A stretch of DNA of 26,423 nt from JACRAR01 sp041674385 (GCA_041674385.1 JBAYVU010000043.1:1-26423); one strand, 5' to 3'. Positions 1 through 7,924 are shown, counted from the first letter of the stretch. Notes: a model not told the origin generated them from the letters alone. Translations and numbers: made by a program.

Positions 1-2
1 AC

Positions 3-113
3 TACAACAATGAGCGAACACATCAGGGTAAGATGTGCTGCGGCAGAACTCCTATGCAGACTTTGATTGCAGGAAAGGAGGTCTGGAAGGAAAAAGTCCA
101 ACAACTGAATTGA
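3..113 (+). CDS. C-terminal end of an integrase-type (IS481-like) transposase, cut by the window edge
   Basis: Frame 3 is open from the window edge to the TGA at 111-113 and encodes 36 residues. They include NNERTHQGKMCCGRTP, a tail I know from rve-type DDE transposases of IS481-like elements. Only the C-terminus is visible, so the catalytic DDE residues lie outside the window and it cannot be said whether the gene is intact. The short tail matches the family well. The exact IS family is inferred from memory of that tail, not from a search. It marks the left side of the accessory region that carries the restriction-like operon. Confidence 0.72.
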   Translation, partial: YNNERTHQGKMCCGRTPMQTLIAGKEVWKEKVQQLN

Positions 114-172
114 TCTGACAACCAGCACGCTACAAAACGGGGAACTGTCAGATCAAGTCTGAACTTCTACAC
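111..172. mobile_element. Right end of the IS-like element, with a hairpin after the transposase stop
   Basis: Directly after the transposase stop, TGATCTGACA (111-120) and TGTCAGATCA (146-155) form a perfect 10-bp inverted repeat with a 25-base loop. The following bases, up to about GAACTTCTACAC (161-172), look like an IS terminal repeat. The other end is outside the window, so the exact boundary and any target duplication cannot be fixed. From 173 to 321 I see no gene and no convincing terminator for the operon that ends at 322. Confidence 0.45.
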
Positions 173-321
173 CTAACAAAGGTGGCAGCCTAATTTCGTC
201 ATCAGCTGGCGACCTAAGCAACTATTTATTGTCACTTGGAATGGTCTTTGTGATGTATCCGGCTCTATAGGATTGCCTCCTACGCGGTTCCTTTCGGCCT
301 GATATTCTTAACCATTTAAAA

Positions 322-1278
322 TCAACGCATAGGGTTTACTTTATTCTGCTGATGTTCTTGTGCGGATAGGCGTACCGGAACACGCCCGGATTTAACAGCG
401 GTTGCGTATTTCTCGTTATGCCAAACGATCTCCTGTCGTTTGGAGTCCTTACCGTTATGGCCTCTTGTGGTCGCTTTGAACATCCGCTTGTGCCAACCAT
501 TCGCGGATGTTAAATAATCATTGTAGAGATCGTTTTCGTACCCACTTATAAAAACCATGCACTTGGCTTTGCTTGCTGTAATGAGCAATCGCTCGTGATA
601 TTCTTCCGAGCATTGATCGTGATCATATCCTTGCGTTCTATCGGCAAGGTAGGGCGGGTCAAAATACACTAGCGTAGCGGGACGATTGCTGAAATCACTA
701 AATAGCTCAATAGAGTCTTTATTCTCAATACGAACCTGACTAAGCCTCTTCGCAACAAGCTCCAGATGTTCAGGCATCGCCTTCCAACGACTTACTCTTG
801 CCTCCATATTCCGCCGCGAATAAGAGTTGCTAAAAGAAAATCCCCCCGGAGAATCCCCAAAAGTGCCATTAATCGCCATCATAGCTGCAACAAAAAAACG
901 GCGTGCGCGCTCAACATCCGTTAACTTCTTTTCTGGTAATCGCACTAATCTTAGCTCTTCGCGAGCATAAGGAGTCAGCCTAAGCAGCCGGCAAAGTTTG
1001 GATGAATTATCTCGAAGCTGGCGAAAAAAATTTACCACTTCTCCATTTATGTCGTTTATAACTTCAATCTGAGCTGGTTTCTTGGCTAGCGTTAACGCAG
1101 CGGATCCACAAAACGCTTCAACCCAGGCATTATGTGGTGGGAGCTCTGCAATAATTTGTGAAGCAAGACGCCGCTTTGCACCGTAATACCCAAATGGTGC
1201 TCTGAGCGGACGCCAAGTGACCTCGCTGACTAAATCAATATCATTTTTTGCGGTTAGTTTTGTTTCTTTTTTTTGCAT
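322..1278 (-). CDS. D12-class (Dam-like) adenine-N6 DNA methyltransferase of the restriction-like operon
   Basis: 318 residues. The SAM-binding N-terminal motif FGYYGAKRRLA lies at about residues 29-39, followed by WVEAFCGSAAL at 52-62. The catalytic motif DPPY is at 207-210. This order (FxGxK, then DPPY) is that of the D12/Dam class, which methylates adenine N6 at a short target. Family length is typically about 260-320 residues, so it appears complete. It is the last gene of a leftward operon and its ATG overlaps the end of the DUF3883 gene by 25 bases, across an A8 run. In this setting it would most simply protect host DNA from the co-encoded helicase and nuclease-like proteins. The target sequence cannot be read from the protein. 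An orphan regulatory methylase is less likely given the tight coupling. Confidence 0.88.
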   Translation of the reverse strand: MQKKETKLTAKNDIDLVSEVTWRPLRAPFGYYGAKRRLASQIIAELPPHNAWVEAFCGSAALTLAKKPAQIEVINDINGEVVNFFRQLRDNSSKLCRLLRLTPYAREELRLVRLPEKKLTDVERARRFFVAAMMAINGTFGDSPGGFSFSNSYSRRNMEARVSRWKAMPEHLELVAKRLSQVRIENKDSIELFSDFSNRPATLVYFDPPYLADRTQGYDHDQCSEEYHERLLITASKAKCMVFISGYENDLYNDYLTSANGWHKRMFKATTRGHNGKDSKRQEIVWHNEKYATAVKSGRVPVRLSAQEHQQNKVNPMR

Positions 1279-2222
1279 ACGATCACGTTTTCTTCAATTT
1301 GCCAGGCATTGGAATTCTGACGCACGGAGATGTATGGATCATCAACGATTAATATTCCCTTAAGATCAAAGTCACCATTGGTAGATACTGGAAGCAGATA
1401 CAAAAAGTACTTTTCCCTTAGCAACTGCGCAACTTCTACCTCTGACCGTGTCCAATAGAATTGGTATGAATCAGAGGGTACTGCTTTTACTTCTATATAC
1501 CTGGGAACTACATAGTCACTTAGCGCCGTCACACTTTTGACGTCGTAGCAGGCAAATGGGTTTTCTGCCGAAACGTGCTCAACTTTGTGAGCCAATCGTG
1601 AGCCCACACGGCCTCTTTCATACTCTAAGACGGCAAGCTCAGCTGAAAATCCTAACTGTTCTTTGCGCTTGGCATCAAGCTGTAGTTTGTCTTTTGAGGT
1701 AGAACGTCTGAAATTTATTGCCCACACGTACAAATCTGCCGAACTTTCTTCAAGCAAGAAAGTGTCATCAGTCGCCCGGTAAATCACTGCCCGAATATCC
1801 ATCAGAAAGTTACGAAGCGGGCTTTGCTTAAGCCGTTCCGACAATGCTGGGCGGTGTTCAAGATTCGATCCACTAAAACTGAAACGCAACAGATAGTCCG
1901 CAAGATCGGCACGAAATGAGCTAACCTCTGAAATCAAAGCTTCGGCAAGTTGCTTACGCATTTCCCTATCATCCTGCGCAGCCACGTAAGCGGTAGATCC
2001 GGCATCGGAAAGAGTGAGTTCGCCGCGTCGTTCATTTACCCAATTCAAATCTTTGAGAAACTGCAATGTTTCTACAAAATTGCGAGCTTGCTCACAATAA
2101 GCGGTTTCTACAAAATGTTTCTTATGCATAGTAGATTTAGACAGTATGTTTAGCAGACATTGAATCTGCTTTGTCTCAATCCTTCCCAACAACTGCATTC
2201 GCTTATTTGAAGAGGCGCCCAT
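1254..2222 (-). CDS. Winged-helix plus DUF3883 (PD-(D/E)XK-like) protein, putative nuclease subunit
   Basis: I take the ATG at 2222 because AAGAGG lies nine bases upstream; an in-frame ATG at 2240 would add six residues. From 2222 the protein has 322 residues. The N-terminal part (about 15-80) resembles a winged helix, ending in FLKDLNWVNERRGELTLSDAG. The C-terminal part from about 190 matches DUF3883: GFSAELAVLEYERGR, then YDVKS (D227), then RYIEVKA (E244, K246). The D...ExK arrangement fits a PD-(D/E)XK nuclease-like fold. Known family: DUF3883 domains recur in restriction and phage-defence operons, often beside helicases. Inference: this is the cleavage or DNA-recognition partner of the SNF2 protein. 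The start lies within the end of the helicase gene, and the stop within the methyltransferase gene. Catalytic activity is unproven. Confidence 0.78.
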   Translation of the reverse strand: MGASSNKRMQLLGRIETKQIQCLLNILSKSTMHKKHFVETAYCEQARNFVETLQFLKDLNWVNERRGELTLSDAGSTAYVAAQDDREMRKQLAEALISEVSSFRADLADYLLRFSFSGSNLEHRPALSERLKQSPLRNFLMDIRAVIYRATDDTFLLEESSADLYVWAINFRRSTSKDKLQLDAKRKEQLGFSAELAVLEYERGRVGSRLAHKVEHVSAENPFACYDVKSVTALSDYVVPRYIEVKAVPSDSYQFYWTRSEVEVAQLLREKYFLYLLPVSTNGDFDLKGILIVDDPYISVRQNSNAWQIEENVIVCKKKKQN

Positions 2223-4098
2223 ATGCGGCAACCTCTTCATCTTCTGAGAACATGTCGAGTGAATAGACTGGGTAATCCTGATCTACAATTGCGCTCATGT
2301 TTTCGGATTTTCTCAGTATATTTTGAAGTATATCTTCGTCTATCGTGTCAGCATATTGAAGGAAATGATAATGCGCGATTTTGTTTTCAGACCCCCCTAC
2401 ACGATGAATTCTGTCTAATGATTGAAGATACTGAGCGCAGTTATAGGACAAGTCATAATATATGGCGTGCGAACACTGTTTGTGTAGTGATATTGACTCT
2501 GCACACGCAGCCGGGTTTGCCACAAGGACGTTGAGGCCACTGGAATTACTAACGAAATCTGAAATTATCTTCTCACGCGTCAGCTCTTCACTTACGCTAG
2601 TAGCTTCGGTAGGTGTTTCACCGTAAATTAGTTCCGTATTATGCCCCGCCTCCTTGAGGCATCTGCGCAACAATTTTAATGTCTCGACGAAATTAGACCA
2701 TATGACCACCTTTTCCCCTTGCTGACGTAACTGTCTAACAAGTGCGAGTGCCGCTTCTAATTTAGCTGGAGATTCTAGTTCATCGTAATGCTTTATCGTA
2801 TCCGCAAGGGACAATTGTCCATCAAGCAGATCCTCGTTGTATTCTAAAACGGCGGTTCCAAGTAGTCGTGTATAGGATAGGCATTGTCGAAGTCTCATCA
2901 TGCGACCTCGTTGTAGTCGAATCAGCAACTCAAACTGCTGAAAATCATCTCCGATAGAGAGATTTCGTATCTTCTCAACGATCGAATCGTAGACATGTCG
3001 CTCATGTTGGTTCATTTGGATCATTATGGGCGGGACGAAGTCCTGCGGAGCTAGCCCGAGATCACGCTTTCTCACCCGATAAAATAGTGGGCCAATACAT
3101 GAGTTAAGCAAATGCGCAGCATCAACATCCTTTTTCTTCTGAATATCGTTCGTGATTTTGATCCGATCATGACGAGAAATCGGTGAACATCGCGGCCATA
3201 AAACATCGAAATAATTGAAGGCATCTGCATACGAGTGCGGGAACGGCGTGCCCGTCAATATCCAACGAACCTTGGCGTAGTTCGCAACATTTAATACGGC
3301 ATTTGCCCACACACCGCCTAACTGCTTAATGTAGTGCGCTTCATCAACAACAAAGGCAAAGCGGACATTCCGCTGATTAAATAGTAGCTTAACCCGCTCC
3401 CAATCTCTCTGTAATGTCTGAAAAGAGGTTAGATAGAGATCGCAGAGATTATCCTTGCTTGCGTAATACTTACTTTGTCGTTCTTCGGCATCACCTCCTG
3501 CCAGAATTTCGAGTGTCGGACTCTTCCCAATAACTGACTCATACTCCATACGCCATGGAGCAAAACAAGACGGAGGTCCAACAACAAATAACGAATCGAC
3601 TTCGCCACGACTCCTGAGCCAGTCGAAGACTGCCAAGACTACGGTTGTCTTACCACTTCCGGGAACTGAAAAATTGGCCCCATTACGAACGGAGAGAAGA
3701 TGTAGAGCGGCCTTAACCTGGTGTTCTTTGAGTCGGCGTGGAATCCTGCTAATTAGGAAAGCCATAAAATCGCGGACATTAAAGGACTCGGTCGCACCGC
3801 TTTTGAAGAGTGCCCCCACCTCAAGAGCGTGGCTCAATTCATCTTGAGACTGCTGCAGCTCAGCCTGTGCTAATTCGACATCCTGACTCTGCTCTAGTGG
3901 AATCTGATACCGCAAAAGATACTTCGTGACCTTTTGCAGCAAAATATATTTTTCTTCCGAGGGCGCTATGTACGATTTTGTGGCGGATTCAAATCGGAAG
4001 CCCCAAACGGACATTTGACTATGGTGCCTTCCAGTCAGTAACCGTGTCGGGTCATTTACTACCAGTTTGCCGTTGCAGATAGTTACTTTGCAACTCAT
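2203..4098 (-). CDS. SNF2-type superfamily 2 helicase/translocase of the restriction-like operon
   Basis: 631 residues with both RecA-like lobes. Motif I PGSGKT is at 146-151, motif II DEAH at 252-255, motif III LTGTP at 281-285. The second lobe has VVIWSNF near 473 and motif VI QSLDRIHRVG at 559-568, the hallmark of SNF2/Rad54-like ATPases. The first 100 residues match no domain I recognise and may bind DNA or a partner. No nuclease domain is visible, unlike classical type I HsdR. Such proteins usually translocate on duplex DNA using ATP. The start ATG overlaps the ParB-like stop as ATGA, so translation is probably coupled. Its role is likely as the motor of the four-gene system. Confidence 0.88.
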   Translation of the reverse strand: MSCKVTICNGKLVVNDPTRLLTGRHHSQMSVWGFRFESATKSYIAPSEEKYILLQKVTKYLLRYQIPLEQSQDVELAQAELQQSQDELSHALEVGALFKSGATESFNVRDFMAFLISRIPRRLKEHQVKAALHLLSVRNGANFSVPGSGKTTVVLAVFDWLRSRGEVDSLFVVGPPSCFAPWRMEYESVIGKSPTLEILAGGDAEERQSKYYASKDNLCDLYLTSFQTLQRDWERVKLLFNQRNVRFAFVVDEAHYIKQLGGVWANAVLNVANYAKVRWILTGTPFPHSYADAFNYFDVLWPRCSPISRHDRIKITNDIQKKKDVDAAHLLNSCIGPLFYRVRKRDLGLAPQDFVPPIMIQMNQHERHVYDSIVEKIRNLSIGDDFQQFELLIRLQRGRMMRLRQCLSYTRLLGTAVLEYNEDLLDGQLSLADTIKHYDELESPAKLEAALALVRQLRQQGEKVVIWSNFVETLKLLRRCLKEAGHNTELIYGETPTEATSVSEELTREKIISDFVSNSSGLNVLVANPAACAESISLHKQCSHAIYYDLSYNCAQYLQSLDRIHRVGGSENKIAHYHFLQYADTIDEDILQNILRKSENMSAIVDQDYPVYSLDMFSEDEEVAAYGRLFK

Positions 4099-5498
4099 TT
4101 TTTGTGAGTTAGGTTCTTCAGTTTTTTCTCGTTTTCGTAAAGTTGGTGCTCAATGTCCAGCGCAATCTTCTGAATCTCGGACGCAAGTCCTCTTGCTTCG
4201 TGGTATTTTTGAATAGGTATATTTTCAATAGAAAAGTCATCGTGCTTAAGTTTTTTTAACGCAGCTTCAAGAAGCATCAACGGCGTTTCCTTCTCCTTGG
4301 AAGATTCAACGAAATCTAGCGCTTTCTTTGTAAGCATAATCAGTTTTTGCTGATGGTGGTGCGCCCATTTCTTGTCCACATCCTCCGGGGATAGAGCATT
4401 CCCCTCAGCATCAAATTGCTCATCCTGCGGAAGCAGAGAGTCCACCTCGTTTGCGATATTAATAATTTGCTTTCGGCTCTCTTTAAGAGCACACATCTTA
4501 GGTAAACCCCGCATTATCTGGTGAATCTTCGGTAGTCCCTTCAATGTTCGAAGCCGAATCATCTTGAAAGCTGCTTCCTCAATCATCCCTATGTCTTCGT
4601 CATCAACAGCATTTTCAATCTGCCACTGCTGGTTTTTCAAGCGAGTAGAACGAGCGTTGCTGTAATCAATAAATGCTTGCCACCGACCTTCCCTGTCTGA
4701 CACCCCCGAAGAAATGGTACCGTACATGCCTTCACGATCAAATTGCCGAAGATAAAGATCAACGCAATCCAGAGGCAAAATGTAATCACGCTCGTATTGT
4801 TTAACTGCCTTCTTGATCTCTGGTTCTTTTGCCCTTGCGTATCGCGGATCATCTTTTAGTTGTTCTTCGAGGGAAAAACCAAGTTCCATCTTTCGCTTGA
4901 TAGATAGCGCTCTATCAAAACCATAGTATTCCGACTTTCCCTCACTCTGCAGTTGGTAACGGTTCTCGATACGCTCGATCTCCAACAGACTAGGTGGCCC
5001 ACCTTCATCACCTTGCCCAGGAAGTACGACAACATTTAAATATTTGTATTTCTCAACTCCGGGGTAGCGTTTCCCCAGGGATTCAAGTGCCATTTTTCGG
5101 CGATTGCCGTTAATAAGGAACCCGTCACAAGTGATTATTGCAGGCTCGTTTTGTCCAATATGCTCGATTGATTTGATAAGTATCTCAGTCATCTCCGGAT
5201 GCTTCTTCTCCAAGAAACCCCTGAGAATTTCCTGAGCATCCTTATCCTTCTCATCCAAAGGGCCATTCAGTTTTTCATAATTCATCACGTCTGAAGCGAT
5301 TCGCCCATTGTCCTTACGATATCGAAGAAGACTGATCGGGACAGACTCAATTGGCCGCTCATAGTTTTGCGACTTTTCATCACGAAAATTGATAACGGCA
5401 TACGAGGGTTTAGGCGTTGATGTCTTCTTTTCCCGAATCGCTTGTGCGAAATCTTGAACTATTTCCCGCTGTATTTCTTGTGTGATGGGCTTTATCAT
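4095..5498 (-). CDS. ParB/Srx-fold protein, first gene of the restriction-like operon
   Basis: 467 residues from the ATG at 5498; an in-frame GTG at 5507 would add three. The ParB-like domain covers about residues 53-145: VPISLLRYRKDNGRI corresponds to the conserved opening strand of ParB domains, and CDGFLINGNRRKMAL (GNRR at 131-134) to the signature loop. The rest is long, charged and helical, without a recognisable ParB helix-turn-helix or a partner ParA. It is therefore unlikely to be a plasmid-partition gene. ParB-fold proteins can bind CTP or ATP, act as nucleases, or load on DNA; which applies here is unknown. Being first and coupled to the SNF2 gene, it may be the sensor or DNA-loading subunit. 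Codon use and base composition are AT-rich, as in its operon partners. Confidence 0.75.
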   Translation of the reverse strand: MIKPITQEIQREIVQDFAQAIREKKTSTPKPSYAVINFRDEKSQNYERPIESVPISLLRYRKDNGRIASDVMNYEKLNGPLDEKDKDAQEILRGFLEKKHPEMTEILIKSIEHIGQNEPAIITCDGFLINGNRRKMALESLGKRYPGVEKYKYLNVVVLPGQGDEGGPPSLLEIERIENRYQLQSEGKSEYYGFDRALSIKRKMELGFSLEEQLKDDPRYARAKEPEIKKAVKQYERDYILPLDCVDLYLRQFDREGMYGTISSGVSDREGRWQAFIDYSNARSTRLKNQQWQIENAVDDEDIGMIEEAAFKMIRLRTLKGLPKIHQIMRGLPKMCALKESRKQIINIANEVDSLLPQDEQFDAEGNALSPEDVDKKWAHHHQQKLIMLTKKALDFVESSKEKETPLMLLEAALKKLKHDDFSIENIPIQKYHEARGLASEIQKIALDIEHQLYENEKKLKNLTHKK

Positions 5499-5837
5499 AA
5501 TTCTCACTCTTCGTAGACAACAGTTACGAGACTAAAGCAAATCGATCAGGTGCTCTCCGTGTAGGATAAGCCCCAAAGCAAAGGCCAACGTGGCAAATTC
5601 CCGTCCATAATTGCCATCTTCATTTTGTTGTTAATACTACTTTACCGGGAAATACGATTGCCGCATAGCAGCATGGACCCTATGAAGACTGCGTGCTTTG
5701 TTGAACTTGGAAAGGACGCACCCTAGTTCCCAATGCAACAACTCCCAAAAACAATGATGTAGCACGTTGAGGGCAGTGTAGGACCCTATAGGCTCACCAG
5801 ATGAGCCACATGGAAACGCCCACCAGTACCTCCACTC
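5499..5837. other. Upstream region of the restriction-like operon, no gene recognised
   Basis: These 339 bases separate the ParB-like start from the hairpin at 5838. The operon promoter must lie here on the minus strand, but I could not find a -35/-10 pair good enough to name. Open frames on both strands are short or low-complexity and match no family I know. A short repeat GACCCTAT occurs twice (about 5677 and 5783). Confidence 0.4.
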
Positions 5838-5870
5838 AAGCCCCGCCAGGCCTTCCTCGTGGGGCTTTTT
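5838..5870 (+). terminator. Terminator-like hairpin with T tract
   Basis: AAGCCCC (5838-5844) pairs with GGGGCTT (5861-5867), and AGG/CCT can extend pairing inside the loop. TTTTTC follows on the plus strand. This is the form of a Rho-independent terminator. No intact rightward gene ends just before it, so it may be a leftover of a lost gene, or an attenuator ahead of the small frame at 5894. Confidence 0.5.
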
Positions 5871-5893
5871 CTCGTCCACAAAAGGATTCCTCA

Positions 5894-6049
5894 ATGACCA
5901 CCGAAAAAACCTACCGCCGCATGAACAAGGCACTCCGACTAGCCTACTCAGGGGAAGCTGAGAAAGTCCTTGCCGCATTTTTCGAAGTCTTATCCACTTG
6001 CATGAAATACGGAAATGCCTTAGCTTCGGCTGGCACGGTACGGGATTAA
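5894..6049 (+). CDS. Possible small hypothetical protein (51 residues)
   Basis: The ATG at 5894 is preceded by AAAGGA at 5881-5886, a good ribosome-binding site at sensible spacing. The peptide starts MTTEKTYRRMNKALRLAYSG and contains a helical, leucine- and alanine-rich middle (EAEKVLAAFFEVLSTCMKYG). I do not recognise a family. A longer frame from 5801 runs through the hairpin and has a Pro/Thr-rich start that looks non-coding, so the internal start is preferred. It sits between the defence-like operon and the inverted-repeat element and could be a fragment of a mobile-element gene. Coding status rests only on the ribosome-binding site and composition. Confidence 0.35.
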   Translation: MTTEKTYRRMNKALRLAYSGEAEKVLAAFFEVLSTCMKYGNALASAGTVRD

Positions 6050-6198
6050 GGAATCAAATAGAGACCGCAACCGTCGGCTATGGAGGAGTGATCGCCAGCT
6101 GCAGGTTTGGGCCGTGGCCGGTACTTGATGATTTCTTGAAGCCGCCACTCAGAAAGAATCCCGAACGCCTGCTTCCAGCAAGAGTGGATGGCGGCAAT

Positions 6199-6549
6199 GG
6201 CCGATTATGTAGACCACTCGATTATGTGGAGTTGACCCTCCGCACACGCCCTGAATGCCTTTGCTGATGGGGAGGTCGATAAAGTGATGCTCCACATAAT
6301 CCACGAGCCGCAAGCCATCCCGACTTGCAGTCAATGTGACATTCGGATGCTTCTTATCGCTGTACTACCAGCCGTCATGCTGTCCCGCAGGAATACTATG
6401 GCCGATTCTGCATGTCCTTGCCGTAGCTCAGCGTCAGAAATTATGTGCACCTCACAAAAGCTTTTCTTCTGAGAAGTCGCCTACTGCAGGGCTTTCGCGA
6501 CAATTCCTGAATGCGGCTCTACATAATCGAGCGGTCTACATAATCGGCC
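6199..6549. mobile_element. Small non-autonomous element with 33-bp inverted repeats (MITE-like or recombinase-element relic)
   Basis: The 33 bases at 6199-6231 reappear inverted at 6517-6549 with 31 of 33 identical. Each arm itself holds two copies of ATTATGTRGA spaced 17 bases apart. A further partial inverted copy (GCTCCACATAAT) lies inside at 6289-6300. The interior has no convincing gene, only broken short frames. The repeated, spaced half-sites look more like tyrosine-recombinase core sites than DDE-transposase ends. I cannot name the parent element. The stretch from 6050 to 6198 before it has no gene that I recognise. Confidence 0.6.
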
Positions 6550-6573
6550 TTATGTAGCGCTCCACATAAGGCC
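6546..6573. repeat. 28-bp palindrome resembling a tyrosine-recombinase core site
   Basis: GGCCTTATGT (6546-6555) and ACATAAGGCC (6564-6573) are perfect inverted arms around the 8-bp spacer AGCGCTCC. Ten-base arms around a 6-8 bp spacer is the usual layout of a site cut by a tyrosine recombinase. The arms share the TTATGT core with the neighbouring element repeats and overlap its right end by four bases, so it may be the fused attachment junction. Confidence 0.5.
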
Positions 6574-6608
6574 GATGAGCAGGCTCAATAGATAATCGTC
6601 CCAAAACC

Positions 6609-6632
6609 AAAGCTCGGCGAGGGCCGAGCTTT
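6609..6632 (-). terminator. Rho-independent terminator of amt
   Basis: AAAGCTCGGC (6609-6618) and GCCGAGCTTT (6623-6632) form a perfect 10-bp stem with a GAGG loop. It lies 56 bases beyond the amt stop; on the minus strand a GGTTTTGG run follows. It marks the first core-genome signal after the accessory region. Confidence 0.8.
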
Positions 6633-6687
6633 GTTCATTTCACCACAGACAGGTCCGACAGACTTTATTGTTTCCGATCAATCATCT

Positions 6688-7890
6688 TCACCACAAAGTC
6701 TCACGCTCTGGAGACGACGTAATTTTGTGGATCGACAAATCGGCACCATCGAATTCGGCTTCAGGCTCAAGTCGGATGCCCACTATTTTCTTGATTGCAC
6801 CATAGACCAGAAAACCTCCGCCCAAGGCGATGAGTATGCCCAGACCGGTACCCAATATTTGCGACGCCAGACTGACTCCGCCCAGACCGCCCAGCAGCTT
6901 GCTGCCGAAAATACCCGCGGCTATGCCGCCCCAGGCACCGCACAGGCCATGTAGCGGCCAAACGCCAAGTACGTCGTCTATTCTCCAGCGATTCTGCGTC
7001 AACGTGAACATCCAGACAAATAGACCGCCGGCAACCCCACCGGTGATCAATGCCCCCAGCGGATGCATCAGATCGGAGCCGGCACAGACTGCCACCAGGC
7101 CGGCCAGCGGGCCGTTGTGTACGAAACCGGGATCGTTCTTGCCGGCGACCATCGCCACAAGTGTGCCGCCGACCATGGCCATGAGCGAATTCATGGCCAC
7201 CAACCCGGAGATTTTATCTACTGTCTGTGCGCTCATGACATTGAAACCGAACCAGCCGACCGTCAGTATCCAGGCGCCGAGCGCCAGGAAGGGGATGCTG
7301 GAGGGCGGGTGAGCGGATATGCCACCGTCCTTGTGATAGCGGCCACGCCTGGCGCCGAGCAGCAGTACTGCGGAAAACCCGATCCAACCGCCAACTGCAT
7401 GCACCACGACGGAACCGGCGAAGTCATGAAATTCCTCATCAAAAGCCGCCTTCAGCCATTCCTGTATTCCAAACGCATGATTCCAGGCGATCCCCTCGTA
7501 GAATGGATAGATAAAACCAACCAGCAGGAAGGTGGCGGTGAGTTGCGGATAAAACCGGGCGCGCTCGGCGATGCCGCCGGAAACAATGGCGGGAACCGCA
7601 GCGGCAAAAGTCAGGAGGAAGAAAAACTTGACCAGTTCAAAGCCGTTTTTTAACGCTAGGGTCTCTGCTCCGGCAAAGAAATGCACGCCATAGGCTATGC
7701 CATAGCCTATGAAGAAATAGGCCAGCGTGGATATCGAAAAGTCGGCCAGAATCTTGACCAGAGCGTTGAGCTGGTTCTTCCTGCGGACAGTACCGAGTTC
7801 AAGGAAAGCAAATCCAGCATGCATCGCCAGAATCATGATGGCGCCAAGCAAAATGAACAGGACATCGCTGGCGTTCTTGAGATTCTCCAT
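6688..7890 (-). CDS. amt: Ammonium transporter Amt
   Basis: 400 residues, strongly hydrophobic, consistent with the eleven membrane helices of the Amt/Mep/Rh family that conducts ammonium/ammonia across the inner membrane. Visible family residues are D156 in DFAGSVVVHAVGG, the pore histidines H164 and H314 (PLHGLCGAWGG), and WFGFN near 213. Unlike E. coli AmtB there is no obvious cleaved signal before the first helix. GGAG lies about ten bases before the ATG. No glnK is adjacent, so its PII partner must be elsewhere. Upstream lies a sigma-54 promoter with NtrC-type sites, matching glnA in this window, so expression should rise on nitrogen limitation. Confidence 0.95.
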   Translation of the reverse strand: MENLKNASDVLFILLGAIMILAMHAGFAFLELGTVRRKNQLNALVKILADFSISTLAYFFIGYGIAYGVHFFAGAETLALKNGFELVKFFFLLTFAAAVPAIVSGGIAERARFYPQLTATFLLVGFIYPFYEGIAWNHAFGIQEWLKAAFDEEFHDFAGSVVVHAVGGWIGFSAVLLLGARRGRYHKDGGISAHPPSSIPFLALGAWILTVGWFGFNVMSAQTVDKISGLVAMNSLMAMVGGTLVAMVAGKNDPGFVHNGPLAGLVAVCAGSDLMHPLGALITGGVAGGLFVWMFTLTQNRWRIDDVLGVWPLHGLCGAWGGIAAGIFGSKLLGGLGGVSLASQILGTGLGILIALGGGFLVYGAIKKIVGIRLEPEAEFDGADLSIHKITSSPERETLW

Positions 7891-7924
7891 TATGGGGCTC
7901 CATTTGCACTAATCAGGGATGCAC

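Noticed and set aside
322..5507. Assignment of the operon to DISARM, BREX or type I restriction
   Set aside because: The defining partners (DUF1998 and PLD proteins, PglX/BrxC, HsdS) are not present.
4095..5507. Plasmid partition gene parB
   Set aside because: No ParA, no visible parS and no ParB helix-turn-helix; it overlaps a helicase gene instead.
5637..5978. 113-residue minus-strand frame
   Set aside because: Trp/Arg/Cys-rich, runs across the terminator hairpin, and matches no family; likely not coding.
6631..6954. 107-residue plus-strand frame over the end of amt
   Set aside because: Shadow of amt; it begins within the terminator and has no family features.
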